Numbered from the stretch's first letter, positions 18,707 to 27,898 are shown. The stretch is DNA of 64,000 nt from Vibrio mexicanus (GCF_001012815.1 NZ_JYJP01000001.1:62001-126000); one strand, 5' to 3'. The notes: generated by a model not told the origin, from the sequence alone. Program-made: numbers and translations.

Positions 18707-20143
18707 ATGAAAAAATGGTGCTTTGCGCTAGCGTGTTTATTTTGTCTTACGCCAACTCTGGCTCTGGCCGCTAGCTCTGTCGGAGAGACCTTAAACCTTA
18801 CCCAATCAACCATTGGCTATGCCGCTTTGTTTATCTTCTTCATCGCATACGTCATTGTTATGCTTGAAGAATATTTGCAGCTGAGAAAGTCCAAACCCGT
18901 ATTGCTCGCAGCGGGCTTAATATGGGCCATGATTGGTTATGTGTATCAACAACATGGGCAGATTGAACTGGCGAAAGCAGCGCTTGAGCATAACTTACTC
19001 GAATACGCCGAACTGCTACTCTTCTTGCTCGTCGCGATGACCTATATCAGTGCAATGGAAGAGCGTAAGCTGTTCGATGCATTGCAAGCCTGGATGGTGG
19101 GTAAAGGTTTCGATTTTAAATCGCTTTTTTGGTTGACCGGTATTCTCGCATTTTTTATCTCCCCTATAGCCGACAACCTTACCACCGCCCTACTGATGTG
19201 CGCCGTGGTGATGAAAGTGGCTGGTGATAATCCTAGATTCATTAACCTCGCCTGTATCAACATTGTCATTGCAGCTAATGCGGGCGGCGCGTTTAGCCCC
19301 TTTGGTGATATCACCACGCTGATGGTCTGGCAGGCTGGGCACGTGTCTTTCTCGGAGTTCATGCCGCTATTTCTTCCTTCCGTGGTGAATTACGTCATTC
19401 CTGCCGTCATCATGTCGTTTTTCATTCCTAAAACTAAGCCTGATGTTATCCACCAGCACGTTGAGCTAAAACGTGGGGCGCGACGCATCGTTGGGCTATT
19501 TATTTTAACCATCGCCACAGCCGTAGCCTTCCATGCAGTACTGCATTTCCCGCCTGTTATTGGCATGATGATGGGCCTTGCGTATCTGCAGTTCTTTGGT
19601 TTCTTCCTACGCCGCACGCTGAAGCATTCGTTGGCAAAAAAAGCCGCCGTGGCGATTGCCAATCGAGACGACTACGCGCTAAAACGCCTCGGGTCTGTCG
19701 TCCCGTTTGATGTTTTCCGTCGAGTCTCTCATGCAGAGTGGGACACCTTACTGTTCTTCTACGGGGTAGTAATGTGTGTGGGTGGCTTGAGCTTATTAGG
19801 CTATTTGAGCGTTATTTCTGGCGTGATGTACACACAATGGGATCCTGTCTGGGCCAACATTATGGTCGGGATATTGTCTGCGATTGTCGATAACATTCCT
19901 GTGATGTTCGCGGTACTGACCATGGATCCGGTGATGTCGATGGGTAACTGGCTGTTAGTGACGCTAACGGCGGGTGTGGGTGGTAGCTTGTTATCAATTG
20001 GTTCAGCTTCAGGTGTTGCACTTATGGGGGCAGCTCACGGCAAGTATACCTTCTTTGGGCACCTCAAATGGGCACCGGTAATTATGCTCGGCTATATCGC
20101 AAGTATCTGGGCACACATGCTACTTAATGATTCTTTGTTTTAA
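18707..20143 (+). CDS. nhaD: Na+/H+ antiporter NhaD
   Basis: 478 residues, matching V. cholerae NhaD in length. It exports Na+ (and Li+) for H+ across the inner membrane. It starts with a cleavable or first hydrophobic segment (MKKWCFALACLFCLTPTLALA), followed by about twelve helices; conserved stretches include LEEYLQLRKSKPVL, SPIADNLTTALLMCAVVM, NAGGAFSPFGDITTLMVW and SAIVDNIPVMFAVL, where buried Asp/Asn/Thr residues lie. ATG 18707 has GGGAGTG upstream and replaces a longer frame from 18659. Family NhaD (ion transporter superfamily) is common in halophiles. Confidence 0.9.
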   Translation: MKKWCFALACLFCLTPTLALAASSVGETLNLTQSTIGYAALFIFFIAYVIVMLEEYLQLRKSKPVLLAAGLIWAMIGYVYQQHGQIELAKAALEHNLLEYAELLLFLLVAMTYISAMEERKLFDALQAWMVGKGFDFKSLFWLTGILAFFISPIADNLTTALLMCAVVMKVAGDNPRFINLACINIVIAANAGGAFSPFGDITTLMVWQAGHVSFSEFMPLFLPSVVNYVIPAVIMSFFIPKTKPDVIHQHVELKRGARRIVGLFILTIATAVAFHAVLHFPPVIGMMMGLAYLQFFGFFLRRTLKHSLAKKAAVAIANRDDYALKRLGSVVPFDVFRRVSHAEWDTLLFFYGVVMCVGGLSLLGYLSVISGVMYTQWDPVWANIMVGILSAIVDNIPVMFAVLTMDPVMSMGNWLLVTLTAGVGGSLLSIGSASGVALMGAAHGKYTFFGHLKWAPVIMLGYIASIWAHMLLNDSLF

Positions 20144-20164
20144 ATACGACGTATAATTTTGATT

Positions 20165-20186
20165 CGCCAGCAAGCTATTGCTGGCG
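20165..20186. terminator. Hairpin between nhaD and lipoprotein gene
   Basis: CGCCAGCAA and TTGCTGGCG form a nine-base stem with loop GCTA. The stop codon of the minus-strand lipoprotein lies inside it. No clear T-run on either side, so function as a terminator is likely but not shown. Confidence 0.4.
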
Positions 20187-20546
20187 TGTCCAAATGCTTG
20201 CTAGACGGTGTTTTGCACAAGCATTGCAGCTTAGAAGTTCCCCTTCCCCATGAATAACCATGACAAGGTCTTCCCGCTTCTCCTTCGAACTATTTCGAAA
20301 CTGTACGTAAAGGTATTTACCTTCCACACGAAATGGACGGCTAACCAAATTTCCGTTGTTCATTTGGTGTGTCATCACACCGTTTTTAAAACTCAAAATC
20401 TGATCATTGTAGTTGTTGTCATAAGTTCCGATCATTGCGTAGGTCTCGCGATTTACGTACTTATCTATTTCCTCTTCTAAACAACCACTCACTAGCAGTA
20501 CCACGAGCACGCCGATCATTACTTTAAAACTAAACACTGCGCTCAT
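20175..20546 (-). CDS. Small predicted lipoprotein
   Basis: 123 residues. Signal segment FKVMIGVLVVLLVSGC ends in a lipobox with Cys 22, followed by LEEEIDKYV, so it is probably acylated and anchored to the inner or outer membrane facing the periplasm. The mature part is a compact beta-rich domain (TYAMIGTYDNNYNDQILSF, VEGKYLYVQFRN) ending with two Cys in CNAC. I do not recognise a family. It converges with nhaD and shares a hairpin with it. No nearby gene hints at a role. Confidence 0.65.
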   Translation of the reverse strand: MSAVFSFKVMIGVLVVLLVSGCLEEEIDKYVNRETYAMIGTYDNNYNDQILSFKNGVMTHQMNNGNLVSRPFRVEGKYLYVQFRNSSKEKREDLVMVIHGEGELLSCNACAKHRLASIWTRQQ

Positions 20547-20938
20547 ACTACATCTCCTTCATGTCATGAAAACACATTGACATTCAATGACACTGCTTCA
20601 CTCCCCTTCAGCTCCATTTGAATCGTTCACTGTTAATTCTAGTTGAAAAATCCATGTCACATAAAAGTTTCATACTACTTATCAATGAGGGGCAGAACTC
20701 GGGGTAAGCGCCGAATCCTAAGAGTTACATTCACCAAGTCAATCAGTTATATTTGAGTTATTCGTTACTAAAATTTCAAATGAGGAAAAACCGAGAAACT
20801 CTAACTCACTCTTTAGTCGTAAAGACCCTGCTGATTGCTTGCACAATCTACACTTTATTAACTACATTTATATCTAAACAGTTACACCCAAAATTAAACC
20901 TATAACTAAACCTATTAACAAAAAATGGACGTTGGCTA
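20547..20938. other. AT-rich intergenic region, 392 bp
   Basis: Holds the upstream regions of the minus-strand lipoprotein and the plus-strand 67-residue gene. A 41-codon frame at 20780-20905 (with one hydrophobic segment) has no ribosome site. I see no convincing operator or RNA. Confidence 0.5.
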
Positions 20939-21142
20939 ATGGAACTACACGCTTGCAAGATTCGTCTTAACGACGATCAAATCCTTACCTGTCGCACAGT
21001 CGAACAGTCACTGACACTCATGGAAGAGATGAAAGAAGGGGCGATTTCTCACATAGAGATTGATGCCACTGACGGCCATCGAATTCATACCTACACTCTA
21101 ATGGATTACGAAGAGTCCATCGAAAGTTTAATGAACTTGTAA
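20939..21142 (+). CDS. Small hypothetical protein, 67 residues
   Basis: Begins MELHACKIRLNDDQILTCRTVEQSL and ends ESIESLMNL. It reads as a soluble alpha/beta mini-domain: strand, helix (SLTLMEEMKEG), strand (ISHIEIDATDG), strand, helix. It is acidic and has no signal or membrane segment. A four-codon micro-frame at 20924 ends in TAATG overlapping its start, which may help initiation because the ribosome site is poor. A terminator follows closely. I do not recognise the family. Confidence 0.55.
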   Translation: MELHACKIRLNDDQILTCRTVEQSLTLMEEMKEGAISHIEIDATDGHRIHTYTLMDYEESIESLMNL

Positions 21143-21205
21143 ACGGTCGCTTGCCGCCAAGCACGGTTATAAATTCAGCTTTGATCTACCAGACCAAATA
21201 TAGAA

Positions 21206-21246
21206 AAAGAGGACACCTTGTATAAAGGCGTATCCTCTTTGTTTTG
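21206..21246 (+). terminator. Rho-independent terminator after 67-residue gene
   Basis: AAAGAGGA pairs with TCCTCTTT; the arm continues imperfectly inward (ACC with GG). It is followed by GTTTTG. The minus-strand ATPase gene also ends here. Confidence 0.7.
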
Positions 21247-21257
21247 ATTATGCGCGT

Positions 21258-21737
21258 TTAACGTTCAGAGATAAACGTCACGTGAGGCTCATCGGGTTTA
21301 GGCGGCTCAAACCAAGACCAAAAGAGTTCAAGCATTTCAGGTGTCATTTGATAGGCATCCCCATTAGTCTGCTCGTTTCTCGCTAATGCACGCTTCTTAC
21401 ACTCCTCGAAGTCAACGTCCAAATAAAGAATCGACAGTTCGAGCTGATTTTGCTCCGCCCAACGGGCTATAGCCATGCGATCCTCTTGCTTCCACAAGCC
21501 AAAATCAAGGATGACGGGAACATCTAGCTCTGCCAATTGCAACGCTGACTGCTTGAACAGGCCTTGTAACGTGTTTAAGCGCGCATCGAATACGTCTCGC
21601 TCCATATGCTCCCCATACAAAGGGATCATCCACTCATCCATCGAAAAGCGAAATGCCTTTTTCTGCTTTGCCAGTTCTTTCGCAAAAGTCGTTTTTCCCG
21701 ACCCAATAAACCCGCAGGTGACGTATAGCTTAACCAC
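21258..21737 (-). CDS. P-loop ATPase/kinase (AAA_33 type)
   Basis: 159 residues. A Walker A motif is at the start (CGFIGSGKTTF, residues 8-18), then SMDEWM like the DE(W/H) motif of small zeta-toxin/polynucleotide-kinase-like P-loop kinases, a hydrophobic strand ending in Asp (VPVILDFGLW) and a lid helix with Arg (ECKKRALARNEQ). Probably phosphorylates a small molecule or sugar in the cytoplasm; the substrate is unknown. It lies 23 bp after the sugar acetyltransferase gene on the same strand, so they may share a message. Confidence 0.75.
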   Translation of the reverse strand: MVKLYVTCGFIGSGKTTFAKELAKQKKAFRFSMDEWMIPLYGEHMERDVFDARLNTLQGLFKQSALQLAELDVPVILDFGLWKQEDRMAIARWAEQNQLELSILYLDVDFEECKKRALARNEQTNGDAYQMTPEMLELFWSWFEPPKPDEPHVTFISER

Positions 21738-21760
21738 GTAAGTCTTTTCCTTATTTAAAG

Positions 21761-22369
21761 CTACACAAAAGGCGCTTCAAACTTATGCTGCTTGTAGTAG
21801 TACTCTCGATCACGATCGCTGACTTCTCTTAGAACTCGGCAAGGATTCCCCACTGCCACTACATTTTCCGGAATATCTTTAGTCACCACACTGCCCGCTC
21901 CGATAACGGTATTCGCACCGATCGTCACTCCCGGCACCACCACGCTATTTGCGCCAATCCAGACGTTCTCACCGATAGTAATTGGGGCATTGAACTGAGT
22001 CACCTTGATACGCTGCTCAGGATCAACCGGATGCCCTGCCGTCGCTAGCGTGACATTCGGCCCGATCATTACATGGCTTCCGATGTAAATATGGGTGTCA
22101 TCGACTAGTGTTAGGTTGAAGTTTGCATACACACAATCGCCAAGGTGTGTATGTCGGCCCCAGTTTGCACGCAATGGCGGTTCGATATAACAATCTTTAC
22201 CCATTTCAGCAAAAATTTCCGAAAGCAGCTCTGTGCGTTTCGCACCTTCACTTGGACGTGTTTGGTTGTAGTCGTACAGTCTTTCCATACATTCAGCTTG
22301 CTCTTTAACCAGCTGAGCATCATCGCAAATGTAGAGCTCTTGGGTGTGGATTTTTTCTCTTGCTGACAT
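21761..22369 (-). CDS. Sugar O-acetyltransferase (LacA/Maa type, left-handed beta helix)
   Basis: 202 residues, about the length of E. coli LacA (203) and Maa. The N-terminal helical cap (EQAECMERLYDYNQTRPSEGAKR) precedes hexapeptide repeats (VMIGPNVTL, PITIGENVWIGANSVV, VTIGANTVIGAGSVV). The catalytic His is in TAGHPVDPEQR and the acceptor Asn/Asp region in YANFNLTLVDD. It moves acetyl from acetyl-CoA to a sugar hydroxyl in the cytoplasm, which may detoxify non-metabolised sugars. It is closer to LacA by eye, but no lactose genes are nearby. The P-loop kinase follows. Confidence 0.85.
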   Translation of the reverse strand: MSAREKIHTQELYICDDAQLVKEQAECMERLYDYNQTRPSEGAKRTELLSEIFAEMGKDCYIEPPLRANWGRHTHLGDCVYANFNLTLVDDTHIYIGSHVMIGPNVTLATAGHPVDPEQRIKVTQFNAPITIGENVWIGANSVVVPGVTIGANTVIGAGSVVTKDIPENVVAVGNPCRVLREVSDRDREYYYKQHKFEAPFV

Positions 22370-22775
22370 GGTGGTTCCTATCCCTTAGATGAGTTGCGTA
22401 TACTTCTTATACTAATTGAGATATCAAAAAACTAAGCCGATCAGGGCGACAGTTTTCGCTCATAGGTTCAATTAGTTAATACACACACAACGAAATAACC
22501 ACTGAACAGCTGCGCGAACCAAACTTCTAATTGCAGACACATAAAAGCTTTCCTGACCCAACGGCAACGTAACTAGAGTCAGACACAAAGGCGACTACTC
22601 CAAACCGACCTCGACTCTTGATAAGTTTGATAATAATTTGAGTCAGATCTCATTTAGCCTATTAACCCTTAGATAAAAGCGGTTATTGTGCACCATAGAT
22701 TGATCTAGATCATTTTTGAAACCAAAAAGAAACGATACGTTAACAAGACATTATCATAAAAAAGGAGCAGGACAG
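22370..22775. other. Intergenic region, 406 bp, before small gene
   Basis: Upstream regions of two divergent genes. The only distinct signal is the FNR-like box at 22700. I see no RNA or larger frame. Confidence 0.5.
22700..22713. promoter_or_regulatory. FNR-like box upstream of 61-residue gene
   Basis: TTGAT-CTAG-ATCAT matches the FNR consensus TTGAT-N4-ATCAA at nine of ten fixed positions and lies 63 bp before the start codon, a suitable distance for an activator site. Confidence 0.45.
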
Positions 22776-22961
22776 ATGGAATTGAAACAAGACCCAAGAT
22801 GCTACACAGACGTTTGTGTGAACGGGAAATGGTATCACCATGACCACTGTACAACGACTGCTTATATGTTGCGTGGAGGCTCATCAAGCCACGTCGAACT
22901 CGCTAAGATGCCATCAACTGAAAGTGAACTGATCGATTTGCTTACCAGTGCGGATAAATAA
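22776..22961 (+). CDS. Small hypothetical protein, 61 residues
   Basis: Starts MELKQDPRCYTDVCVNGKWYHHDHC and has three Cys and three His in the first 26 residues; the remainder is MLRGGSSSHVELAKMPSTESELIDLL. ATG 22776 has an AAGGAG ribosome site (eight bases), better than the TTG at 22716 that would add 20 odd residues. The Cys/His cluster could bind metal or iron-sulfur, which would fit the FNR-like box upstream, but this is inference. No family recognised. Confidence 0.6.
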   Translation: MELKQDPRCYTDVCVNGKWYHHDHCTTTAYMLRGGSSSHVELAKMPSTESELIDLLTSADK

Positions 22962-23006
22962 GCCTAATTACTCAATATCGACAAAATGCGCTGATAACAA
23001 ACAACA

Positions 23007-23043
23007 AAGAGCCAGAAGTCTCAATGACACTTCTGGCTCTTCT
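23007..23043. terminator. Terminator between 61-residue gene and hdfR
   Basis: AAGAGCCAGAAGT and ACTTCTGGCTCTT form a 13-bp perfect stem between two converging genes; TTCT follows on the plus side. Confidence 0.8.
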
Positions 23044-23068
23044 ATTAGGAAGGATTTCGTACGGCCAG

Positions 23069-23962
23069 TTACTCTGTAACGTCCGCTTCACCGGCTTGTT
23101 GAATCGAGTAAGCCGTAGACGGGTCAATCTGTTTGACTAACTCTTCTACCTGACTGATCGCATCAATCGACGAGCTGTTCTTTCTGTAACTCAGATAGAT
23201 AGGCCTTTGCCACTCTTCACTTCCAGCGACTTTTTGCAACTGCCCTGTGTTGATAAACGGTTCAACCAACGAGCTCGGTAGATACGCACTGCCTCGTTTC
23301 TCTAGGATAAAGTCCAAAGCAATACGGGCGGTTGAAGTACGTAAATAGGGCGCAGGGATCTTTGGATGTCGTTCCGAGTGCTCCGAAGCGAAGCGTGTTC
23401 CCCAATCGACATAAACATATTTGTGCTCGAATACTTCATCGATGGTATCGGCATCCGTAGACACTAAAACTAACGTTAGATCCGCCACCTTTTTACAATG
23501 CAGCTCTTCTGCTTTGATTTGATCAAAGGCGAACGCCATATCAAGAGTTCGTTCTAGCAGGTTGCGATTAAGCTGTTCACGGCCCATGACTTCGGCCATA
23601 AAGCCGTAGCCACTAAAATCATCAGTGACGATACTTAAACAGTTTTGCAGGTACGCGTCCCAAATATTTGGTGTTCCACCCATCGTTAACTGCAAGGCTT
23701 TACCACTTTCTAAAGAGAGCTCCAGTTTCGCTTGTTGCAACGTGGAAACCATCACCTCAGCATAGCTAATCAAACGTTCACCAGAAGAAGTCAGCTTTAT
23801 ACTGTTGCGATCGCGGATAAACAGCTGAGTATCAAAATAACTTTCAAGCTGTTTAATGCGCGCACTGACCGCTGCTTGAGTAATATAAAGGTTCTCAGCT
23901 GCGCGGCCAAAATGCCGTGATTTCGCTACTTCTAAAAACGTTCGAAAAACTTTTACATCCAT
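23069..23962 (-). CDS. hdfR: LysR-type regulator HdfR
   Basis: 297 residues. The winged helix is MDVKVFRTFLEVAKSRHFGRAAENLYITQAAVSARIKQLE (1-40), nearly the same pattern as E. coli HdfR (RHFGRAAE, LFIRDRN, LTSSGERL). HdfR in E. coli represses flhDC and is H-NS controlled; in Vibrio, which lacks flhDC, the targets must differ. It is divergent from the maoP-like gene (146 bp), the same arrangement as hdfR-yifE in E. coli, which supports both names. Confidence 0.85.
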   Translation of the reverse strand: MDVKVFRTFLEVAKSRHFGRAAENLYITQAAVSARIKQLESYFDTQLFIRDRNSIKLTSSGERLISYAEVMVSTLQQAKLELSLESGKALQLTMGGTPNIWDAYLQNCLSIVTDDFSGYGFMAEVMGREQLNRNLLERTLDMAFAFDQIKAEELHCKKVADLTLVLVSTDADTIDEVFEHKYVYVDWGTRFASEHSERHPKIPAPYLRTSTARIALDFILEKRGSAYLPSSLVEPFINTGQLQKVAGSEEWQRPIYLSYRKNSSSIDAISQVEELVKQIDPSTAYSIQQAGEADVTE

Positions 23963-24108
23963 TTCTTAGTCCTGTCATTAAACTGAAAACTAAACAAGCA
24001 AAATTAGCCCTGACGACAAATATTATTCGTTATCAATTTGTGTCGTTTAGCAATACCTTCGCTAACAAATGAACCCACTACCTATAGCGTCATTGATTTG
24101 AGGTTAAT

Positions 24109-24474
24109 ATGTCTGAGACTGAATTTCGTCATGGAAAAAAACGTTTTTATGACAACACTAAGTTTCCACGCGGCTTTGCTAAGTCTGGTGATTTTACTCT
24201 TGCTGAAGAAGAAATCCTAACGATTTATGGTGACACAATGCTGGCTCTTGAAGCTGGTGATATTTCTCCAGAAAACGGGGAAGAAAAGCACTTTTTGAAA
24301 GTCTTAGCTCATCCTCATAAAGCGAAAACCAAGCTAGAACGAGTATGGCTTAAATACACTCAATTGGCTCGCGGACGCCGCCGTTTCCACACACTAAACG
24401 GTTGCAAACGTTCGTCGGTGTTTGAAATCGAAGAGTATGAGTCTGACTCTGAACCTGAGCTAGAAACCGCTTAA
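24109..24474 (+). CDS. maoP: MaoP/YifE-like DUF413 protein
   Basis: 121 residues. The conserved DUF413 core is visible: RFYDNTKFPRGFAKSGDFTLAEEEIL (about 12-37) and RVWLKYTQLARGRRRFHTLNGCK (about 83-105), ending in an acidic tail. E. coli MaoP binds or works with the maoS site near it to define the Ori macrodomain of the chromosome; divergence from hdfR is the same there. Whether it does so in this organism is unknown. Start ATG 24109 has GAGG eight bases upstream. A terminator follows. Confidence 0.85.
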   Translation: MSETEFRHGKKRFYDNTKFPRGFAKSGDFTLAEEEILTIYGDTMLALEAGDISPENGEEKHFLKVLAHPHKAKTKLERVWLKYTQLARGRRRFHTLNGCKRSSVFEIEEYESDSEPELETA

Positions 24475-24481
24475 TTAAACA

Positions 24482-24520
24482 GAATGAAGCCTGCCCCCAA
24501 GGCTTCATTCTTCTCTTTTT
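24482..24520. terminator. Bidirectional terminator, maoP and converging gene
   Basis: GAATGAAGCC pairs with GGCTTCATTC over a nine-base loop, then TTCTCTTTTT. The minus-strand stop at 24505 falls inside the right arm. Confidence 0.85.
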
Positions 24521-24771
24521 ACCTTGGATAAATGTTTTAGCGCTAACAAAAAGCTGTCTCGGTGAATCTGAGAATCAAAATCAATGTGATAACTTTTTGG
24601 CGAGGTGACTTTCAGTGTTACTCCCTCTGCACACAAGCATATCTTGTCGTAGGCATCCGTTCTGACCGCTTCGATACTTTGATACATCATGCCATGCGGG
24701 CTTGGTGTCCCTCTACTCATTATCATGTCATAAGCATCTGTGATTTGTTGCGGCTTTAAGTTCACTTTCAT
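24505..24771 (-). CDS. Small hypothetical protein (possibly DUF3081)
   Basis: 88 residues, soluble. It reads helix (QQITDAYDMIMSRG), loop, strand (YQSIEAVRTDAYDKICLCAEG), strand (VTLKVTSPKSYHIDFDSQ), helix (RDSFLLALKHL). The layout resembles DUF3081 proteins (helix then gamma-proteobacterial beta sheet) but I cannot confirm it. ATG with weak ribosome site. It stands between maoP and nagB without obvious linkage. Confidence 0.6.
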   Translation of the reverse strand: MKVNLKPQQITDAYDMIMSRGTPSPHGMMYQSIEAVRTDAYDKICLCAEGVTLKVTSPKSYHIDFDSQIHRDSFLLALKHLSKVKREE

Positions 24772-24945
24772 CTAACCGTCCCTGCAAGCTTTCTCAATCT
24801 AGTATGGGTCAAGCCTTCATCAACTGCCAACAGTTTTCTGACTGCAGTTTAACGATTGCTTTGATTGGGTTTTGAGCGATCTGGCATATTCGTTGACAAA
24901 GAAAATCGTAAAAATTGACCTAAAACAATGGCAGATCGAAAAAAC

Positions 24946-24968
24946 TTATTTTATAATGCGAATTAATG
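24946..24968 (+). promoter_or_regulatory. nagB promoter -10 with NagC-like inverted AT element
   Basis: TATAAT at 24952-24957 is an exact -10 element. It sits inside TTATTTTATAATGCGAATTAATG, an AT-rich, centre-CG layout that resembles NagC repressor sites. A nag repressor acting here is inference; the -35 element is not obvious. Confidence 0.35.
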
Positions 24969-25009
24969 TTTCAGCACATCAGAATAATTCCAATTTTTAG
25001 GGGCAAAAA

Positions 25010-25810
25010 ATGAGACTTATCCCGTTAAACAAAGCAGCACAAGTAGGTAAGTGGGCAGCAGCACATATCGTTAAACGCATCAACGATTTCAAACCAACTG
25101 CAGAGCGTCCTTTCGTTCTTGGTCTACCAACTGGTGGCACGCCACTGGCTACTTACAAAGCACTTATCGAATTGCACAAAGCTGGCGAAGTTAGCTTTAA
25201 GCACGTTGTTACTTTTAACATGGATGAGTACATCGGCATCCCAGCGGATCACCCTGAGTCATACCGCTCTTTCATGTACAACAACTTCTTCAACCACATC
25301 GATATCCAAGAAGAGAACATCAACCTTCTAGATGGTAACGCTGAAGATAACGAAGCGGAATGCCAACGCTACGAAGACAAAATTAAGTCTTACGGCAAAA
25401 TCAACCTATTCATGGGCGGCGTAGGTAACGACGGCCACATCGCATTTAACGAACCTGCATCTTCTCTGTCTTCACGTACTCGTATCAAGACACTAACTGA
25501 AGATACTCGTATCGCGAACTCTCGCTTCTTTGACGGCGACATCAGTCAAGTACCTAAGTACGCATTGACTATCGGTGTAGGTACTCTGCTTGATTCTGAA
25601 GAGATCATGATCCTTGTAACTGGTCACAACAAAGCTCTTGCTCTAGAAGCAGCAGTTGAAGGTAGCGTAAACCACCTATGGACGGTTTCTGCTCTACAAC
25701 TTCACCCTAAATCAGTGATTGTATGTGACGAGCCTTCTACTCAAGAACTTAAAGTGAAAACAGTTAAATACTTCTCTGAACTAGAAGCAGAAAACATCAA
25801 AGGCTTCTAA
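25010..25810 (+). CDS. nagB: Glucosamine-6-phosphate deaminase NagB
   Basis: 266 residues, the same as E. coli NagB. It converts glucosamine-6-phosphate and water to fructose-6-phosphate and ammonia, the entry of amino sugars into glycolysis. Signatures: [14 protein letters not shown] (phosphate loop), FNMDEYIG (catalytic Asp near 72), [14 protein letters not shown] with the general acid/base Asp 141, His 143 and Glu 148, plus allosteric Ser/Arg at SRTRIKTL. It serves the end of the chitin and N-acetylglucosamine pathway begun by the chitinase 26 kb away. Start follows TTTTAGGGGC. nagA is not in this window. A strong terminator follows. Confidence 0.97.
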   Translation: MRLIPLNKAAQVGKWAAAHIVKRINDFKPTAERPFVLGLPTGGTPLATYKALIELHKAGEVSFKHVVTFNMDEYIGIPADHPESYRSFMYNNFFNHIDIQEENINLLDGNAEDNEAECQRYEDKIKSYGKINLFMGGVGNDGHIAFNEPASSLSSRTRIKTLTEDTRIANSRFFDGDISQVPKYALTIGVGTLLDSEEIMILVTGHNKALALEAAVEGSVNHLWTVSALQLHPKSVIVCDEPSTQELKVKTVKYFSELEAENIKGF

Positions 25811-25869
25811 GTTTTATTGAGTAAGTATTAAAGTTTCAACGTTTCGCTAGCACGAACCGTTATGAGATG

Positions 25870-25900
25870 AAAAGCCACGCAATGCGTGGCTTTTTTCTTT
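25870..25900 (+). terminator. Rho-independent terminator after nagB
   Basis: AAAAGCCACGC pairs with GCGTGGCTTTT around AAT and is followed by TTCTTTTT. Confidence 0.9.
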
Positions 25901-26094
25901 TTGTGATTCAGCCGTGTACATGATTTAAATGTAATGATTATGCGAGCCCCTGTGACTCCCCAATGTAATTTACAAAAGAGACAATCTGGTTTGCTTTGAA
26001 TTCCCTTCCCTTTCTCGCTTGCCATCGAGCTGCCACATTTCAATGCCTATGCATATAAACGACCATGTATAAACCACAATACAAGGAGTTAAAT

Positions 26095-27898
26095 ATGCAA
26101 GTAAGCACACCAATTGCTAAAACGGCGATCGCCACGGTCATCAGTACGACTCTTCTCAGCGGGTGTTATTGGGATGATCCGGAAAAAGCCGCGAAATATG
26201 TCAGTAACCACATCGTTCAAGAAGATGTTGTTGAACACCTTGTTAATCTAGAGGCTCGTTCCTCAAAAACTTCGGATGGCAGCTCGATTACTCGGGCTGC
26301 TGGCACTCAAGGGTATAAACTTTCACTGGATTACATCATCGATGTCATGACAGAAAGTGGTTATGACGTGGTTACCCAAGAATTCGATTTCCGAGCATGG
26401 GAAGAGTTAGCGGGCACGACGCTGTCTGTCGACAATCAAACGTTAACGAGCGTCAAAGATGCGAACCAAGGTGTTGAGGCAGATTTTGCCGTCATGTCTT
26501 ATTCAGGCAACTCTAACGGCGCAATTGCAGGCGAACTGGCGTTCATCACACCCGATTTTCGTTTTGATGCGCCCGATTATGACAGCACAGACGGATGCGA
26601 GGCGAGCGATTTCACCGACCTTAACGTTACGAACAAAATAGCGGTGATTCAACGTGGCGGATGTACATTTAGTGCCAAAGTTGTCAACGCCCAACAGGCT
26701 GGGGCGTTAGCTGTCATTGTTTTCAACCAAGGTAATGCAGAGGGGAGAAAGGACGTCGTCAATGGTACCTTGGGTAGTGATAGTTCCGCGACCATACCCG
26801 CATTTGGTGCCACTTTTGATCTAGGAAAACAGTGGTATCAAGCCAGCCAAAATCGCCCTGTATCGTCAACGCTTTCAATTACGGTAAAAGACGAAATGGT
26901 ACTTACCCAAAATGTCATCGCCGAAACCAAAGGGGGCGATGACAAACAAATTGTGATGCTCGGTGCCCACCTGGATTCAGTCCCAGGGGGTCCTGGTATT
27001 AATGACAATGGCTCAGGCACTGCGGGGCTATTGGAGTACGCTACAACCCTTTCAACACTAAAAGCTCCAGTAAAAAACAAGATTCGTTTCGCTTGGTGGG
27101 CTGTGGAAGAAGCGGGATTGGTGGGGTCGAACTATTACACCAACGACCTATTTGCGCCTATCTATGAGAACGCTAAAACCGAGATTATGACAGAGCTAGA
27201 AATTGGGTCGGAAGATCAGTTAACAGAAGCGCATTATGACCTAATCGAAGAGCGCTACACTGCATTAAACCCAGTTAAGCTCTATCTCAACTTCGACATG
27301 ATTGGTTCTCCAAACTACATATTTGGCGTAATGGATGGCGACCTCTCAGACACCAAAGAGAGTCCGGACAACGCGTACACGGGCACTTTCGAACCACCAT
27401 TTGGCACTTCTGATATTGAGTCTACTTTTATTCAGTTTTTCAACGACAGGCAGTTCACAACCATTCCACAAGCGCTCTCTAAACGTTCGGATTATGCTGG
27501 CTTTGCGGATTGGGGCGTAGCCTTTGGCGGCTTATTTACTGGTGCCGAAAAAGCGAAATCAGCACAAGAGGTCGAGCAGTATGGCGGCGAAATTGATGTC
27601 GCGTATGACGTTTGTTATCACAAACCTTGTGACGACCTAAACAACGTCAGCTACACCGCTTTGTACATCAATACACAAGCGCTTGCCTACGCGACAACGT
27701 ACTACGCATTTAGTACGCCTATCTTCCCTGTAGAGCCTGAGCTACCAAATGCCTCAAAGCCTTTCTACATTGACGGAGGATCATTCGCATGACCATGGTC
27801 ATGAACACTCCCATCGTATTGGTACGCCAATAAAAGCGGCCGACAGTGTGTCAGACCACGATCACTTCCACGGTGACTTCGACCAAGACCGACAATAG
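26095..27898 (+). CDS. M28-family zinc aminopeptidase lipoprotein with PA domain (frame broken near 27778)
   Basis: About 600 residues after repair. The N-terminus has a lipobox (TTLLSGC, Cys 21), so it is probably a surface or periplasmic lipoprotein. The PA domain lies about 150-240 (GCEASDFTDLNVTNKIAVIQRGGCTF). The M28 zinc ligands are readable: His in AHLDS (291), Asp in INDNG (303), Glu pair in VEEAG (336), Asp in NFDMIGSPN (401) and His in YHKPCDD (509). The frame ends at 27792, but removing one G of GACGGAGGATC continues it as YIDEDHSHDHGHEHSHRIG ... HDHFHGDF to a stop at 27898. That His-rich tail is probably real. Start ATG 26095 has AAGGAG upstream. It cleaves N-terminal residues from peptides. 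Confidence 0.85.

Noticed and set aside
20640..20690. Possible Pho box near ATGTCACATAAAAGTTTCATA
   Set aside because: Repeat spacing is not the eleven bases of a Pho box and neighbours give no phosphate link.
20780..20905. 41-codon frame with a hydrophobic segment
   Set aside because: No ribosome site and no support from neighbours; too weak to list as a gene.
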